NCBI RefSeq assembly: GCF_000761245.1
Contig: NZ_AWOR01000068.1
Location: 248,001 to 312,000 of the forward strand
Direction of reading: 5' to 3'
DNA length: 64,000 nucleotides
Origin: Comamonas testosteroni
GTDB lineage: Bacteria > Pseudomonadota > Gammaproteobacteria > Burkholderiales > Burkholderiaceae_C
The notes under the pieces were generated by a model. It ran no database searches. It saw only the letters and a list, made by a program, of their open reading frames with translations, and had not been told where the DNA came from. Made by a program: the position numbers and the translations under genes. Every line of letters starts with the position of its first letter. Within the stretch, counting starts at the first letter, position 1. Positions 1 to 9,110 of this stretch are shown one piece after another.

Positions 1-38
1 AATCGGGGTGATGAATGTGGTCTCAGGCTTGGCTTCGC

Positions 39-488
39 CTATACCTGAGGCTCCATACGCATGGGGATGGTCACGGGACCGTCATTGACCAGATGCACCT
101 GCATGTCGGCGGCGAACTCGCCGGTCTGCACCTGAGGATGGGCCACCCTGGCCTGGTCCACAAAGTAGTCGTAGAGGCGCCGACCTTCGCCAGGCTCGGC
201 AGCTGCAGTGAAGCTGGGGCGATTGCCGCCCCTGGTGTCGGCCGCCAGCGTGAACTGGCTGACCACCAGCAGCCCTCCGCCAACGTCCTGCAGGCTTTTG
301 TTCATCTTGCCGGCCTCGTCGCTGAAGATGCGCAGCTTCAGCATCTTGGCCAGCAACTTGTCGGCCTCGGCCTCGGTATCGCCGCGCTCGGCACAGACCA
401 GCGCCAGCAAGCCCTGGTCGATCTGGCCCGTAATACGACCACCAACCTCCACGCGCGCCTGCTTGACGCGCTGAATCACACTCATCAT
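39..488 (-). CDS. dtd: D-aminoacyl-tRNA deacylase
   Basis: Homodimeric cytoplasmic enzyme that hydrolyses D-amino acids (and glycine) wrongly attached to tRNA. The 149-residue product has the family's normal length and both signature motifs: SQFTL at residues 77-81 and the GPVT cross-subunit motif at 137-140, preceded by ND. Two consecutive ATG codons open the frame; either may be used. The start overlaps the stop of the upstream cation exporter gene in an ATGA arrangement, and a purine-rich AAGGAAGG lies about 10 nt before it, so the two are probably translationally coupled. The stop is close to the window edge and nothing further is seen in bases 1-38. Confidence 0.96.
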   Translation of the reverse strand: MMSVIQRVKQARVEVGGRITGQIDQGLLALVCAERGDTEAEADKLLAKMLKLRIFSDEAGKMNKSLQDVGGGLLVVSQFTLAADTRGGNRPSFTAAAEPGEGRRLYDYFVDQARVAHPQVQTGEFAADMQVHLVNDGPVTIPMRMEPQV

Positions 489-1459
489 GTACTTAAACCT
501 TCCTTGGCCGTGCCTTGTGCTGCGCCACCCTGCTCTCCGTCAGCCACTTCGCTGACCGTGTTCATGCCCATGGGCAGCAGCTCGATACGGGCATAGAGGC
601 CGGGAATGGCCTCCAGCAGCGCGACTTCAATCTCCGAGCGCAATTGTGCCGCTCGCTGCACGCTCCACTGGCCGGGAACATGCATGTGGAAATCCACAAA
701 GCTGCGCTCCCCCGCCTGGCGGCTGGAGATATTGTCAAAGCTCACACCCTCGTTGCGCTTGGCATAGCCATCCAGCAAAGTGTCAATCTTCAGACGCTGC
801 GGCGCATCCAGCGCCTGATCCATCAGTCCTTGCGAGGACTGCCAGACCAGTTGCACACCCTGCACGCAGATATGCACAGCCACTGCCAGAGCCACCAGTG
901 CATCCATCCACAGCCAACCCGTCAAGGCGGCGGCCAACAGCCCCACCACCACGCCCACCGAAGTCCAAACATCAGTCAGCAGGTGCCGCGCATCGCCCTC
1001 CAGTGCCATGGAGCGATATTTGCGTGAAGAGCGCAGCATGACCCAGGCCAGCAGCCCGTTGAAGACCGTGCTGAGCAGCGACAGCATCAGGCCCCAGCTC
1101 AACTGCTCCAGTGGTTGTGGGCTCCACAGCCGCGACAGCGCCGCCCAGGCAATCGCCAGGCTGGCGCCTATGACCAGCACGCCCTCGAAACCGGCCGAGA
1201 AGTACTCGGCCTTGTAATGCCCGTAAGGGTGCTCGGTGTCCGCCGGCCGCTTGGCCACGGTCACCATGGTCAGCGCGAACATGGCACCGGCCAGATTCAC
1301 AAAAGACTCCAGCGCATCGGACAGCAGGCCTACCGAGCCGGTCAGCCACCAGGCCAGGGTCTTGAGAACGATGGTGAGCAGTGCCACCACCACGGATAGA
1401 CGCAGCAGATTGTGCGGCTGCAGCCATTTTGAAGAGCTTGAGAGGTCGGATTTGAGCAT
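485..1459 (-). CDS. Cation diffusion facilitator (CDF) metal exporter
   Basis: Inner-membrane proton antiporter of the FieF/CDF type that exports divalent metal (Zn, Fe, Co or Cd). The 324-residue protein has about six membrane segments. The family's metal-site residues are visible: an SDALESFVN motif in the second helix and HLLTDVWTS (HxxxD) in the fifth, followed by a cytoplasmic C-terminal domain with the expected 'VDFHMHVPG' strand. ATG has AGGA about 8 nt upstream. It is the first gene of a two-gene unit with dtd. The 160 bp upstream separates it from a divergent signalling gene and should hold both promoters; I see no clear operator there. The metal cannot be deduced from sequence alone. 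Confidence 0.9.
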   Translation of the reverse strand: MLKSDLSSSSKWLQPHNLLRLSVVVALLTIVLKTLAWWLTGSVGLLSDALESFVNLAGAMFALTMVTVAKRPADTEHPYGHYKAEYFSAGFEGVLVIGASLAIAWAALSRLWSPQPLEQLSWGLMLSLLSTVFNGLLAWVMLRSSRKYRSMALEGDARHLLTDVWTSVGVVVGLLAAALTGWLWMDALVALAVAVHICVQGVQLVWQSSQGLMDQALDAPQRLKIDTLLDGYAKRNEGVSFDNISSRQAGERSFVDFHMHVPGQWSVQRAAQLRSEIEVALLEAIPGLYARIELLPMGMNTVSEVADGEQGGAAQGTAKEGLST

Positions 1460-1619
1460 GTTCTGGTTCCTGAGCCTCTATATCACCAAGTGTTCTGATA
1501 CATCAATAGTCTTTGCAAGTTGTCTGAAAAGCAATTCACAATCCCTTATCGTGATGGACATGTCATGGTCGAGGCTGACCTGATTCCTATATAAATACTC
1601 CCAGAAAAAAGGGAGGCGC

Positions 1620-3698
1620 ATGCCTGATACGTTGACAGCACAGCAAACGAGGGATGAGGACGCCATTCTTCGACTGGTGGCCGATACAGCACCCGCAATG
1701 CTGGCTTATTTTGATGCCGACACACGCGCCTGTCGCTTTGCCAACGCGCGCTATGCAGAGCACTTTGGTCACACCATGCAAAGCATCGTGGGCATGGATG
1801 TGCGCGACATCGTGGGCGAGCCGGTCTGGACACAGATCGAGCCTTATCTGGACTCCGTGGCCGTCGACAACACTCAGACGCTGCGCTATACCCGCCAGGT
1901 CGAAAACGAAACTGGCCGGCTGCAACACATCGAGGCAGTGCTGCGCCCTCATGAGGAAAAAGGCGTACTCAAGGGCGTTGTGGCGCTGATGACCGATGTC
2001 AGCCACCACCATCTGGCGACACAGCAGATACGCGACAGCGAAGAGCGCATGCGCAAATTCGCAGCCATCACCACCGAGGCCATCGTGCTGCATCGTGACG
2101 GAATCATCACGGACGGCAATGACGCACTTGCACGGCTGGTTGGCTACTCGCTTGGCGAGCTGCGCGGCACACCGGTTCTCGATTACGTGGCACCTGAAGC
2201 GCGCCTGCGGGCGCTGCAGAACATGCGCAGCGAGCGAGAAGATCGCCTCGAGTCCGTGATCATTCACAAAAACGGCCAGCTCATACCGGTGGAGATAGAA
2301 GCTTCCACCATGCCCGGTGGAAAAGACCGGCATCGCATCGTCCTGCTGCGCGACCTGACCGCAAGCCTTCAGACCCAGCAGCGCATGGACTATCTGACCC
2401 AGCATGACCTGCTGACGCATCTGCCCAACCGAGCACGTCTCAACCATTTGCTGGCCGACGCCATCGCCAGGGCTGCCGGCGAGGAGTCACGACTGGCGGT
2501 GCTGTCGCTGGACCTGGACCAATTCAAGGCGGTGAATGATTCGCTCAGCCATCAGGCAGGGGATCTGCTGCTGTGCGAGCTTGCAAAGCGGCTGCGAAGC
2601 ACTGTAGGTGCTCAGGACATCGTGGCCCGCACCGGCAGCGACGACTTTGTGGTCGTGCTGCCTGACAACCCCGGCCTGCTGGAGACGGAGGCCCTGCTGA
2701 CGCGACTTCGGGCCACGGCAGAAGCCCCTTACCTGATCGAAGGCACTCAACTGGTGATTTCCGTGAGTGTCGGCATCGCCATGTATCCCAAGGACGGGAA
2801 ATGTCCGGCGTCCCTGCTGAGCAATGCCGAGGCCGCCATGCAGATGGCCAAGAGTCGCGGCCGCAGCTTCTCCCAGTTCTACACTCCTGCGCTCGAAAGC
2901 AGGGCCACACGCATGCTGATGCAGGAGCAAATGCTGCGCAACGCTGTGGAACGCGGTGAGTTCGAGCTGCATTACCAGCCGCAGACCCTCATGCAGACGG
3001 GCGAGCTTTCAGGCTTCGAGGCCCTGGTGCGCTGGAAGCACCCGCACCGTGGCCTGGTCTCGCCCGACGAGTTCATCGGCTTTGCCGAAAACCGGGGGCT
3101 GATCGCAGCAGTGGACCGCTGGGTGCTCTATCAGGCCTGTCGCCAGGCCCGTGCCTGGCAGCAGCAGGGATTTCCCCCTGTCCCGGTGGCAGTCAACCTG
3201 TCGGCGCAGGAATTCCGCCAGCGTGATGTCGTCAAGGAAGTGGCACAGGCACTGGCCGAGACGGGGCTTGACGCCAGCTATCTGCACATCGAGGTCACAG
3301 AAACCACGCTGATGCTCTCGGGCAACCAGATGCAGCAGATTCTGCATGCCCTCAAGGCACTGGGCGTGGGACTGGCGATCGACGATTTCGGTACCGGCTA
3401 CTCGTCTCTTGCCTATCTGCGCAAGCACCCCATAGACCGGCTCAAGATCGACCGTTCGTTCGTGGCCGATCTGCCCCACAACCCGGATGCAGCGGCCATT
3501 GTCAATGCCATTGTGCAGATGGGCCAGAGCCTGCATCTGGAGGTTCTGGCCGAGGGTGTGGAAAGCACTGAACAGCTGCAACTTCTGAGAGAGATGGGCT
3601 GTGCCATGATGCAAGGGTTTCTCGTGTCAGCGCCATTACCTGCCGAGCAGGCTTCGGCATGGATGTCGCAACACTGTCAACTGCTACAAAGACAATAG
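1620..3698 (+). CDS. PAS-PAS-GGDEF-EAL signalling protein with degenerate GGDEF
   Basis: Predicted cyclic-di-GMP phosphodiesterase of 692 residues. Two PAS sensor domains (about 20-130 and 140-250) precede a GGDEF-fold domain (about 260-425) and an EAL domain (about 440-685). The cyclase motif reads GSDDF at 339-343 and the upstream inhibitory RxxD is lost (GAQD), so synthesis is unlikely. The EAL domain keeps its residues: EALVRW with E467, NLS at 526-528, E558, DDFGTG at 588-593, KIDRSF at 609-614 and AEGVE at 644-648. No membrane segment is seen, so it is probably cytoplasmic, with the GGDEF domain perhaps binding GTP as a regulator. A GGGAGG ribosome site lies just before the ATG. The stop is 3 nt before the AMP nucleosidase start. 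Confidence 0.9.
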   Translation: MPDTLTAQQTRDEDAILRLVADTAPAMLAYFDADTRACRFANARYAEHFGHTMQSIVGMDVRDIVGEPVWTQIEPYLDSVAVDNTQTLRYTRQVENETGRLQHIEAVLRPHEEKGVLKGVVALMTDVSHHHLATQQIRDSEERMRKFAAITTEAIVLHRDGIITDGNDALARLVGYSLGELRGTPVLDYVAPEARLRALQNMRSEREDRLESVIIHKNGQLIPVEIEASTMPGGKDRHRIVLLRDLTASLQTQQRMDYLTQHDLLTHLPNRARLNHLLADAIARAAGEESRLAVLSLDLDQFKAVNDSLSHQAGDLLLCELAKRLRSTVGAQDIVARTGSDDFVVVLPDNPGLLETEALLTRLRATAEAPYLIEGTQLVISVSVGIAMYPKDGKCPASLLSNAEAAMQMAKSRGRSFSQFYTPALESRATRMLMQEQMLRNAVERGEFELHYQPQTLMQTGELSGFEALVRWKHPHRGLVSPDEFIGFAENRGLIAAVDRWVLYQACRQARAWQQQGFPPVPVAVNLSAQEFRQRDVVKEVAQALAETGLDASYLHIEVTETTLMLSGNQMQQILHALKALGVGLAIDDFGTGYSSLAYLRKHPIDRLKIDRSFVADLPHNPDAAAIVNAIVQMGQSLHLEVLAEGVESTEQLQLLREMGCAMMQGFLVSAPLPAEQASAWMSQHCQLLQRQ

Positions 3699-3701
3699 TG
3701 C

Positions 3702-5195
3702 ATGGCCTCAAATACACCGACACCCTCTCATAAAAGCAGCAGCATGTTTCATACGGATGCCCCTCAGGCATTGGCCCATGTGCAGCAGCTGTACCGCGAG
3801 CAAATCGACCATCTGCGAGCTGCCATGCAGCGTTTCGTGGCGGGTGAAACTCCGGCCGCGCCCATTCATGCCTACTACCCGTTTGTACGTATCAAGACCA
3901 CCACGGTGGCGCAAGCCGATACCAAGCTGACCTACGGCTTTGTGGAAGGCCCAGGCACCTACGAGGCCACGCTGACCCGGCCCGACCTGTTTTCCAGCTA
4001 CTTCGGCGAGCAACTGCGCCTGCTGATCCTCCACCACCAGGTCCCCATCGAAGTAGGCCTCAGCGACAAGCCCATCCCGATTCATTTCTCGTTCGCCGAC
4101 AACGACCATATCGAAGGCTCGCTCTCGCCAGAGCGCCGCATGCTGATGCGCGATGTGTTCGATCTGCCCGACCTGGAATCCATGGACGATGGCATCGCCA
4201 ACGGCACCTGGCGCGCGGCGGCAGGCGAGGCCCTGCCTCTGTCGCTGTTCACCGCCCCGCGCGTGGATTACTCGCTGCATCGCCTGCGCCACTACACAGG
4301 CACGGCCCCCGACTGGTTTCAGAACTTCGTGCTGTTCACCAACTACCAGTTCTATATCGACGAGTTCATCCGCCTGGGCCACGCCGAGATGGCCAAGGAG
4401 GACAGCGAATACATTGCCTTTGTCGAACCGGGCAATGTGGTGACCCGCCGCGCCGGCCTGCCCGCGGAAGCCGTCGACGAGCTCGGAACGGCGCCGCCGC
4501 GCCTGCCGCAGATGCCGGGGTACCACCTGGTGCGCGCAGACAATAGCGGCATCACCATGGTCAATATCGGAGTGGGCCCGGCCAATGCCAAGACCATCAC
4601 CGACCACATCGCCGTGCTGCGCCCTCATGCCTGGATGATGCTTGGCCACTGCGCGGGCCTGCGCAACAGCCAGCAACTGGGCGACTATGTGCTGGCCCAC
4701 GCCTATGTGCGTGAAGACCATGTGCTGGACGAAGAGCTTCCTCTATGGGTGCCGATTCCTGCGCTGGCCGAAATCCAGGTCGCGCTGCAGCAGGCCGTGG
4801 CCGACGTGACGCAGATGGAGCGTGCCGATCTCAAGCGCATCATGCGCACCGGCACCGTAGCCAGCACCGACAACCGCAACTGGGAACTGCTTCCCGACAA
4901 CCTGCCCCAGCGCCGCTTCAGCCAGAGCCGAGCCGTAGCACTGGATATGGAGTCGGCCACCATTGCCGCCAACGGCTTCCGCTTCCGCGTGCCCTATGGC
5001 ACTTTGCTGTGCGTGAGCGACAAGCCGCTGCACGGGGAGATCAAGCTGCCAGGCATGGCCAACCATTTCTATCGAGAGCGTGTAGACCAGCACCTGCGCA
5101 TCGGCATGCGTGCTGTCGACATACTGCGCGAAGGCGGCTCCGACCGCCTGCACAGCCGCAAGCTGCGCAGCTTTGACGAAGTGGCCTTCCAGTAA
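3702..5195 (+). CDS. amn: AMP nucleosidase
   Basis: Cleaves AMP to adenine and ribose 5-phosphate, adjusting the adenylate pool. The 497-residue protein matches the two-domain family: an N-terminal AMP-nucleosidase-specific domain (about 20-185, including HAYYPFVR and the FSFADNDHIEGSL segment) and a C-terminal nucleoside-phosphorylase fold (about 280-480, with NIGVGPANAKTITDH, the GHCAGLR segment and the late ALDMESATIAANG motif). An alternative ATG at 3744 would remove 14 unconserved residues. It sits 3 nt after the EAL gene and 8 nt before a membrane GGDEF gene, all on one strand, so co-transcription is likely. That pairing with cyclic-di-GMP proteins is unusual. Confidence 0.94.
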   Translation: MASNTPTPSHKSSSMFHTDAPQALAHVQQLYREQIDHLRAAMQRFVAGETPAAPIHAYYPFVRIKTTTVAQADTKLTYGFVEGPGTYEATLTRPDLFSSYFGEQLRLLILHHQVPIEVGLSDKPIPIHFSFADNDHIEGSLSPERRMLMRDVFDLPDLESMDDGIANGTWRAAAGEALPLSLFTAPRVDYSLHRLRHYTGTAPDWFQNFVLFTNYQFYIDEFIRLGHAEMAKEDSEYIAFVEPGNVVTRRAGLPAEAVDELGTAPPRLPQMPGYHLVRADNSGITMVNIGVGPANAKTITDHIAVLRPHAWMMLGHCAGLRNSQQLGDYVLAHAYVREDHVLDEELPLWVPIPALAEIQVALQQAVADVTQMERADLKRIMRTGTVASTDNRNWELLPDNLPQRRFSQSRAVALDMESATIAANGFRFRVPYGTLLCVSDKPLHGEIKLPGMANHFYRERVDQHLRIGMRAVDILREGGSDRLHSRKLRSFDEVAFQ

Positions 5196-5203
5196 ATCCA
5201 GCC

Positions 5204-6418
5204 ATGCCGGAGGCCGACCAGTTTTCCATGACATTGATGGTGGCCGTCAATTTGATGACGGTCGCTTTTGCACTGCCATGGTTTATGGGTCAGCAAATGA
5301 GCCGGGCGACCAGAAATGCTCAGCAATTCCTGCTTTTGCAGGGGCTGGCCTGGTTGCTCGTCTTCTGCGCCGGGCATGTGCTCCCCTTCGCATGGAATGC
5401 GCTGCTGTCGATATCCAGTGCCGCTGCTGCAACCGGTGCACTGTGGCAGCTGCATAAAGCACTCAAGGGTTGGCTTGGACCTCGCAACAAGATACTCACC
5501 CGCTCCCTGGCCTTGCTGTGCCTGCTGACACTTGCGGGCGTGCTGGTTCTGATCGAGAGCAAACCCTACCGGTTGGCTTGGTTCAATATCAGCTACGGCT
5601 TGAGCCTTGTCGCTCTGGTCTGCCTGAGCTTATCGCCGCAAACCAACTCGGCCGCGGCCTGGCGTTATCTGCTATTGGGCGCAGGCCTTTGCGTCGCAGG
5701 CATTCTGGTCATACGCGGCTACTTCACCTTGTACGCTCCGTGGCTGCAAAGCTTTGCGGAGGAGCCCAGCCCACATATGCTGCTTTCGTGGCTGATCCCC
5801 ATAGGGTCCGCCATTTTTTTTGTATCGATCCTGATGGCCTGCCGTGACGAAGAAGTCCGCCAGCGATCCGCAAACGCACCAGAAGACAGCCTGACCGGCC
5901 TGCCGCTGCGCCAGGCCATCAAGAACCAGGCCCGCTTCATGCTGAACAGAGCTCGACGCGAAGGCCTGCCGCTGGCCTTGATTCTGATCGACATGGATCA
6001 CTTTTCCCGGGTCAACAGCCGCCATGGCTATCAGGCCGGAGACGCAGCGCTGCAGCTAATGTCACGCACTCTGCGCAAGCAGATGCGCGGTGACGAGGTC
6101 GTGGCCAGATGGCAGGGTGAATCCTTTTGCCTGCTGATGCACGCCGACCAATTGGGTGTCAGGTCGCTGCTGACTCGCATCCAGTCCGCATTCCAGATCG
6201 GCGCACAGTACGAACTTCAGATGGATCTGGACTTCAGCGCGGGTTGTGCCCTGGTCCCCTCAGCCTGGAAGAGCCTGAGCCTCAACGAGCTGGCCAGCCA
6301 TGCCGGAGCCGCCCTGCAACAAGCCAAGAATCAGGGCCGGGGAAGGATGGAATGCACCACTCTGACGCCTCCGCCCGGCGAGGATCATGCCCCCTCCGAC
6401 TTGGCTCCGCTGGCCTGA
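5204..6418 (+). CDS. Membrane GGDEF-domain protein with degenerate active site
   Basis: A 404-residue inner-membrane protein with six or seven hydrophobic segments between residues about 10 and 212, then a GGDEF-fold domain (about 225-390). The catalytic motif is QGESF (304-308) instead of GGDEF/GGEEF, and the metal/substrate stretch reads IDMDHFSRVNSRHG where active enzymes have DxDxFKxxND. The I-site is RGDE rather than RxxD. I therefore expect no diguanylate cyclase activity. It may act as a receptor or by protein contact. No known sensory domain is recognised in the membrane part. It follows amn by 8 nt. The stop abuts the convergent GMC oxidoreductase gene with one base between them. Confidence 0.85.
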   Translation: MPEADQFSMTLMVAVNLMTVAFALPWFMGQQMSRATRNAQQFLLLQGLAWLLVFCAGHVLPFAWNALLSISSAAAATGALWQLHKALKGWLGPRNKILTRSLALLCLLTLAGVLVLIESKPYRLAWFNISYGLSLVALVCLSLSPQTNSAAAWRYLLLGAGLCVAGILVIRGYFTLYAPWLQSFAEEPSPHMLLSWLIPIGSAIFFVSILMACRDEEVRQRSANAPEDSLTGLPLRQAIKNQARFMLNRARREGLPLALILIDMDHFSRVNSRHGYQAGDAALQLMSRTLRKQMRGDEVVARWQGESFCLLMHADQLGVRSLLTRIQSAFQIGAQYELQMDLDFSAGCALVPSAWKSLSLNELASHAGAALQQAKNQGRGRMECTTLTPPPGEDHAPSDLAPLA

Positions 6419-6419
6419 G

Positions 6420-8012
6420 TCAGTACGCGGCCTTGATCAGATCTGCCGCCTTCTCTGCAATCATGATGGTCGGCGCATTCGTATTGCCGCTCACGATGCG
6501 CGGCATGACCGAGGCATCGACCACACGCAGCCCCTGCACACCATGCACCAGCAAGCGGGCATCGACCACATCCTGCGCGCCTGGCCCCATGCGGCAGCTG
6601 CCCACGGGGTGATAGATGGTGTCGGCGTAACGGCGGATGAACTGCTCGATCTCCTCGTCGCTGCGCGCCCCTGCCGAATACTCCAGCTCCCGGCCCTCGA
6701 AGCGGGCCAGCGCAGGCTGCCCGAGAATTTCGCGCATGCGGCGTACGCCGCGCACCATGCGCTGCATGTCCTCGGCCTCGGCAAAGAAGGCCGGGTCTAT
6801 GAGAGGCATGGTGCCCGCATCGGCAGAGGCGAGCTTCACGCTGCCCCGACTCCTTGGCTGCAGCAGGCAGACATGGCAGGAATAGCCATGACCCAGCAGC
6901 GTCTTGCGTCCATGGTCGACCAGCTTGCCCACCACAAAATGCAGCTGCAGATCGGGCACCGCCTCCTGCGGCCGGCTGCGGATAAAACCGCCCGCCTCGG
7001 CAAAATTGCTGGTCAGCAAGCCCCGGCGCTCATGGCGCCAGCGGCTCATGCCCTGCCAGACATTCCTGAGACCGGCAAGCGAAATACCGAAGCTGTCCTT
7101 GATCTGCGGGCCATCGACCACCTGCACCACATCGGGATGGTCGTGCAGATGCTCGCCCACTCCCGGCAGGTGGTGGACGACATCGATGCCCAGCTGCTGC
7201 AGATGCTCCCCCGGCCCTATGCCCGAGAGCATCAGCAGCTGCGGCGACTGCAGGGCGCCGGCACAGAGCAGGACCTCGCGCCGGCAGAGCAGCTGCCTGG
7301 CATGACCCCCCTGCACATATTCCACGCCGACAGCCTTGCGCCCGTCCATCAGGATCCGCCGCACCTGGGCACCGGTGATGATTTCCAGATTGGACCGACT
7401 GCCGCGCACCGGCATCAGATAAGCCTTGGTCGCACTGCAGCGCTCGCCCTTGTGGTGCGTGACCTGATACAGACCCACGCCTTCCTGAGCTGTGCCGTTG
7501 AAGTCCAGATTGTGCGCATGACCGGCCTGCACGCCTGCGCGCACAAAGGCCTGCGCCAACGGATTCGGGTCGCAGAGATCACAGACATGCAAAGGGCCGC
7601 TTGCGCCATGCAGCACATCTGCGCCGCGCGTATTGCATTCGGCCTTCAGAAAATAGGGCAGAACATCGCTCCAGCCCCAGCCCGGATTACCCTGAGCGCT
7701 CCAATATTCGTAGTCCGCAGGCTGGCCACGCAGATAGATCATGGCATTGATGGAGCTGGAGCCGCCCAGCACCTTGCCGCGCGGCTGGTAGCCCCGCCGA
7801 CCATTGAGGCCGGCCTGCGGCACCGTGCTCATGGCCCAGTTGAAGTTTTTCTGCTTGGCCATCAGCGCCAGCCCCGCTGGGCAGTGGATCAGCACGCTTT
7901 TGTCTTCGCCACCCGCCTCCAGCAAGGTCACGCTGACCTGCGGGTTCTCGCTGAGCCTGGCTGCCAGCACCGCACCAGCGGAGCCGCCTCCCACTACCAG
8001 ATAGTCACGCAT
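6420..8012 (-). CDS. GMC-family FAD oxidoreductase (choline/alcohol dehydrogenase-like)
   Basis: Flavin-dependent alcohol dehydrogenase of 530 residues, a normal length for the BetA/AlkJ group. The FAD-binding VVGGGSAGAVLAARL motif is at the extreme N terminus, the GMC signature region (GGSSSINAMIYLRG) is near residue 85, and the active-site histidine motif YHPVGSCRMG and the C-terminal VSGNTNAPTIMIAEKA follow in the last 80 residues. No signal peptide is present, so it should be cytoplasmic or peripheral. An AAGGAG site lies 9 nt before the ATG. It is divergent from the 3-hydroxybutyryl-CoA dehydrogenase gene across a palindrome-rich 197-bp gap. The substrate is probably a primary alcohol or choline-like molecule; no betaine aldehyde dehydrogenase lies nearby, so choline oxidation is not favoured. 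Confidence 0.88.
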   Translation of the reverse strand: MRDYLVVGGGSAGAVLAARLSENPQVSVTLLEAGGEDKSVLIHCPAGLALMAKQKNFNWAMSTVPQAGLNGRRGYQPRGKVLGGSSSINAMIYLRGQPADYEYWSAQGNPGWGWSDVLPYFLKAECNTRGADVLHGASGPLHVCDLCDPNPLAQAFVRAGVQAGHAHNLDFNGTAQEGVGLYQVTHHKGERCSATKAYLMPVRGSRSNLEIITGAQVRRILMDGRKAVGVEYVQGGHARQLLCRREVLLCAGALQSPQLLMLSGIGPGEHLQQLGIDVVHHLPGVGEHLHDHPDVVQVVDGPQIKDSFGISLAGLRNVWQGMSRWRHERRGLLTSNFAEAGGFIRSRPQEAVPDLQLHFVVGKLVDHGRKTLLGHGYSCHVCLLQPRSRGSVKLASADAGTMPLIDPAFFAEAEDMQRMVRGVRRMREILGQPALARFEGRELEYSAGARSDEEIEQFIRRYADTIYHPVGSCRMGPGAQDVVDARLLVHGVQGLRVVDASVMPRIVSGNTNAPTIMIAEKAADLIKAAY

Positions 8013-8037
8013 GTCCGCACTCCTTTTGCCGCAAATT

Positions 8038-8161
8038 CTGACCAGAGGTCAGCAGCGGCGAAACGCGGAAAAACACGGTCGTGCAGAAAAAATACTGTCA
8101 TCGTGATGACTCTTAACACGCCAACCATGCCCGACTAGGGTCAAACCCGGTCAGAACCGGG
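8038..8161. promoter_or_regulatory. Divergent promoter region with three perfect palindromes
   Basis: Between the GMC gene and the 3-hydroxybutyryl-CoA dehydrogenase gene are three different perfect inverted repeats: CTGACC-AGA-GGTCAG at 8038-8052, GTCATC-GT-GATGAC at 8097-8110 and CCCGGT-CAGA-ACCGGG at 8146-8161. Each is the size of a dimeric repressor site. No regulator gene is adjacent, so the binding protein is unknown. They may be operators for one or both flanking genes; the third could also be a small hairpin in the 5' leader. Confidence 0.4.
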
Positions 8162-8209
8162 ATAACATTTTCCCGTTCAACCGCACTTATCTGAATGGAG
8201 ACAAAAAAG

Positions 8210-9058
8210 ATGGCAATCCAAACCGTAGGCATCATTGGCGCCGGCACCATGGGCAACGGCATCGCGCAGGCTTGCGCCGTGTCGGGCATCGACGTGGTGA
8301 TGGTGGACATCTCCGACGCTGCCGTGCAAAAAGGGCTGGCCACCGTGGCCGGCAGCCTGGACCGCCTGATCAAGAAGGAAAAGATCAGCGAAGCCGACAA
8401 GAGCGCAGCGCTGGCACGCATCAAGACCTCGACCAGCTACGACGATCTGAAGTCAGCCCAGTTGGTGATCGAAGCCGCCACCGAGAATTACGAGCTCAAG
8501 GTCAAGATCCTCAAGCAGCTCGATACCCTGCTGGCACAGGACGTGATCGTTGCCACCAACACCTCGTCCATCTCCATCACCCAGCTGGCGGCCGCCACCC
8601 AGCGTGCCGACAAGTTCATCGGCATGCATTTCTTCAACCCCGTGCCCATGATGGCCCTGGTGGAGATCATCCGCGGCCTGCAGACCAGCGACGCCACCCA
8701 CGATGCCGTCAAGGCCCTGTCGGAAAAACTGGGCAAATCGCCCATCACCGTCAAGAACGCTCCCGGCTTTGTGGTCAACCGCATTCTGGTGCCCATGATC
8801 AACGAGGCCTTCCAGGTGCTCAGCGAAGGCACGGCCTCGGCCGAGGACATCGACGCCGGCATGAAGCTGGGCTGCAACCAGCCCATTGGCCCGCTGGCCC
8901 TGGCCGACATGATCGGTCTGGACGTCTGCCTGGCCGTGATGGAGGTCTACCTCAAGGAATTCGGCGACAGCAAGTACCGCCCCTGCTTCCTGCTGCGCGA
9001 AATGGTGGCCGCCGGCCGTCTGGGCCGCAAGACCGGCCAGGGCGTCTACACCTACTGA
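8210..9058 (+). CDS. hbd: 3-hydroxybutyryl-CoA dehydrogenase
   Basis: NAD(P)-dependent oxidation of 3-hydroxyacyl-CoA to 3-oxoacyl-CoA (or the reverse), as in butyrate, polyhydroxybutyrate or phenylacetate metabolism. The 282-residue protein has the standalone PaaH/Hbd length. It opens with a Rossmann motif (VGIIGAGTMGNGIAQ), carries the catalytic region NTSSISITQ and MHFFNPVPMMALVEI, and ends with the C-terminal dehydrogenase domain (GFVVNRILVPMINEA, LGCNQPIGPLALADMIGLD). I chose the ATG at 8210 rather than the one 15 nt upstream because GGAG lies 9 nt before it. It is monocistronic in appearance: the next gene is convergent. Physiological partners are not encoded beside it. Confidence 0.95.
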   Translation: MAIQTVGIIGAGTMGNGIAQACAVSGIDVVMVDISDAAVQKGLATVAGSLDRLIKKEKISEADKSAALARIKTSTSYDDLKSAQLVIEAATENYELKVKILKQLDTLLAQDVIVATNTSSISITQLAAATQRADKFIGMHFFNPVPMMALVEIIRGLQTSDATHDAVKALSEKLGKSPITVKNAPGFVVNRILVPMINEAFQVLSEGTASAEDIDAGMKLGCNQPIGPLALADMIGLDVCLAVMEVYLKEFGDSKYRPCFLLREMVAAGRLGRKTGQGVYTY

Positions 9059-9110
9059 TCTACGGTCGCTGGCTCGGTCAGGAAGCGAGGGCCAGCAAGG
9101 CCCACTCGCA

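Noticed and set aside
22-51. Small hairpin (CTCAGG/CCTGAG) at the end of dtd as a terminator
   Set aside because: The stem is short, overlaps the last codons, and lacks a T tract.
9059-9110. Possible RiPP precursor gene next to the radical SAM gene
   Set aside because: The 52-bp gap on one side and the 147-bp gap on the other contain no small open frame with a start, ribosome site and core-like sequence.
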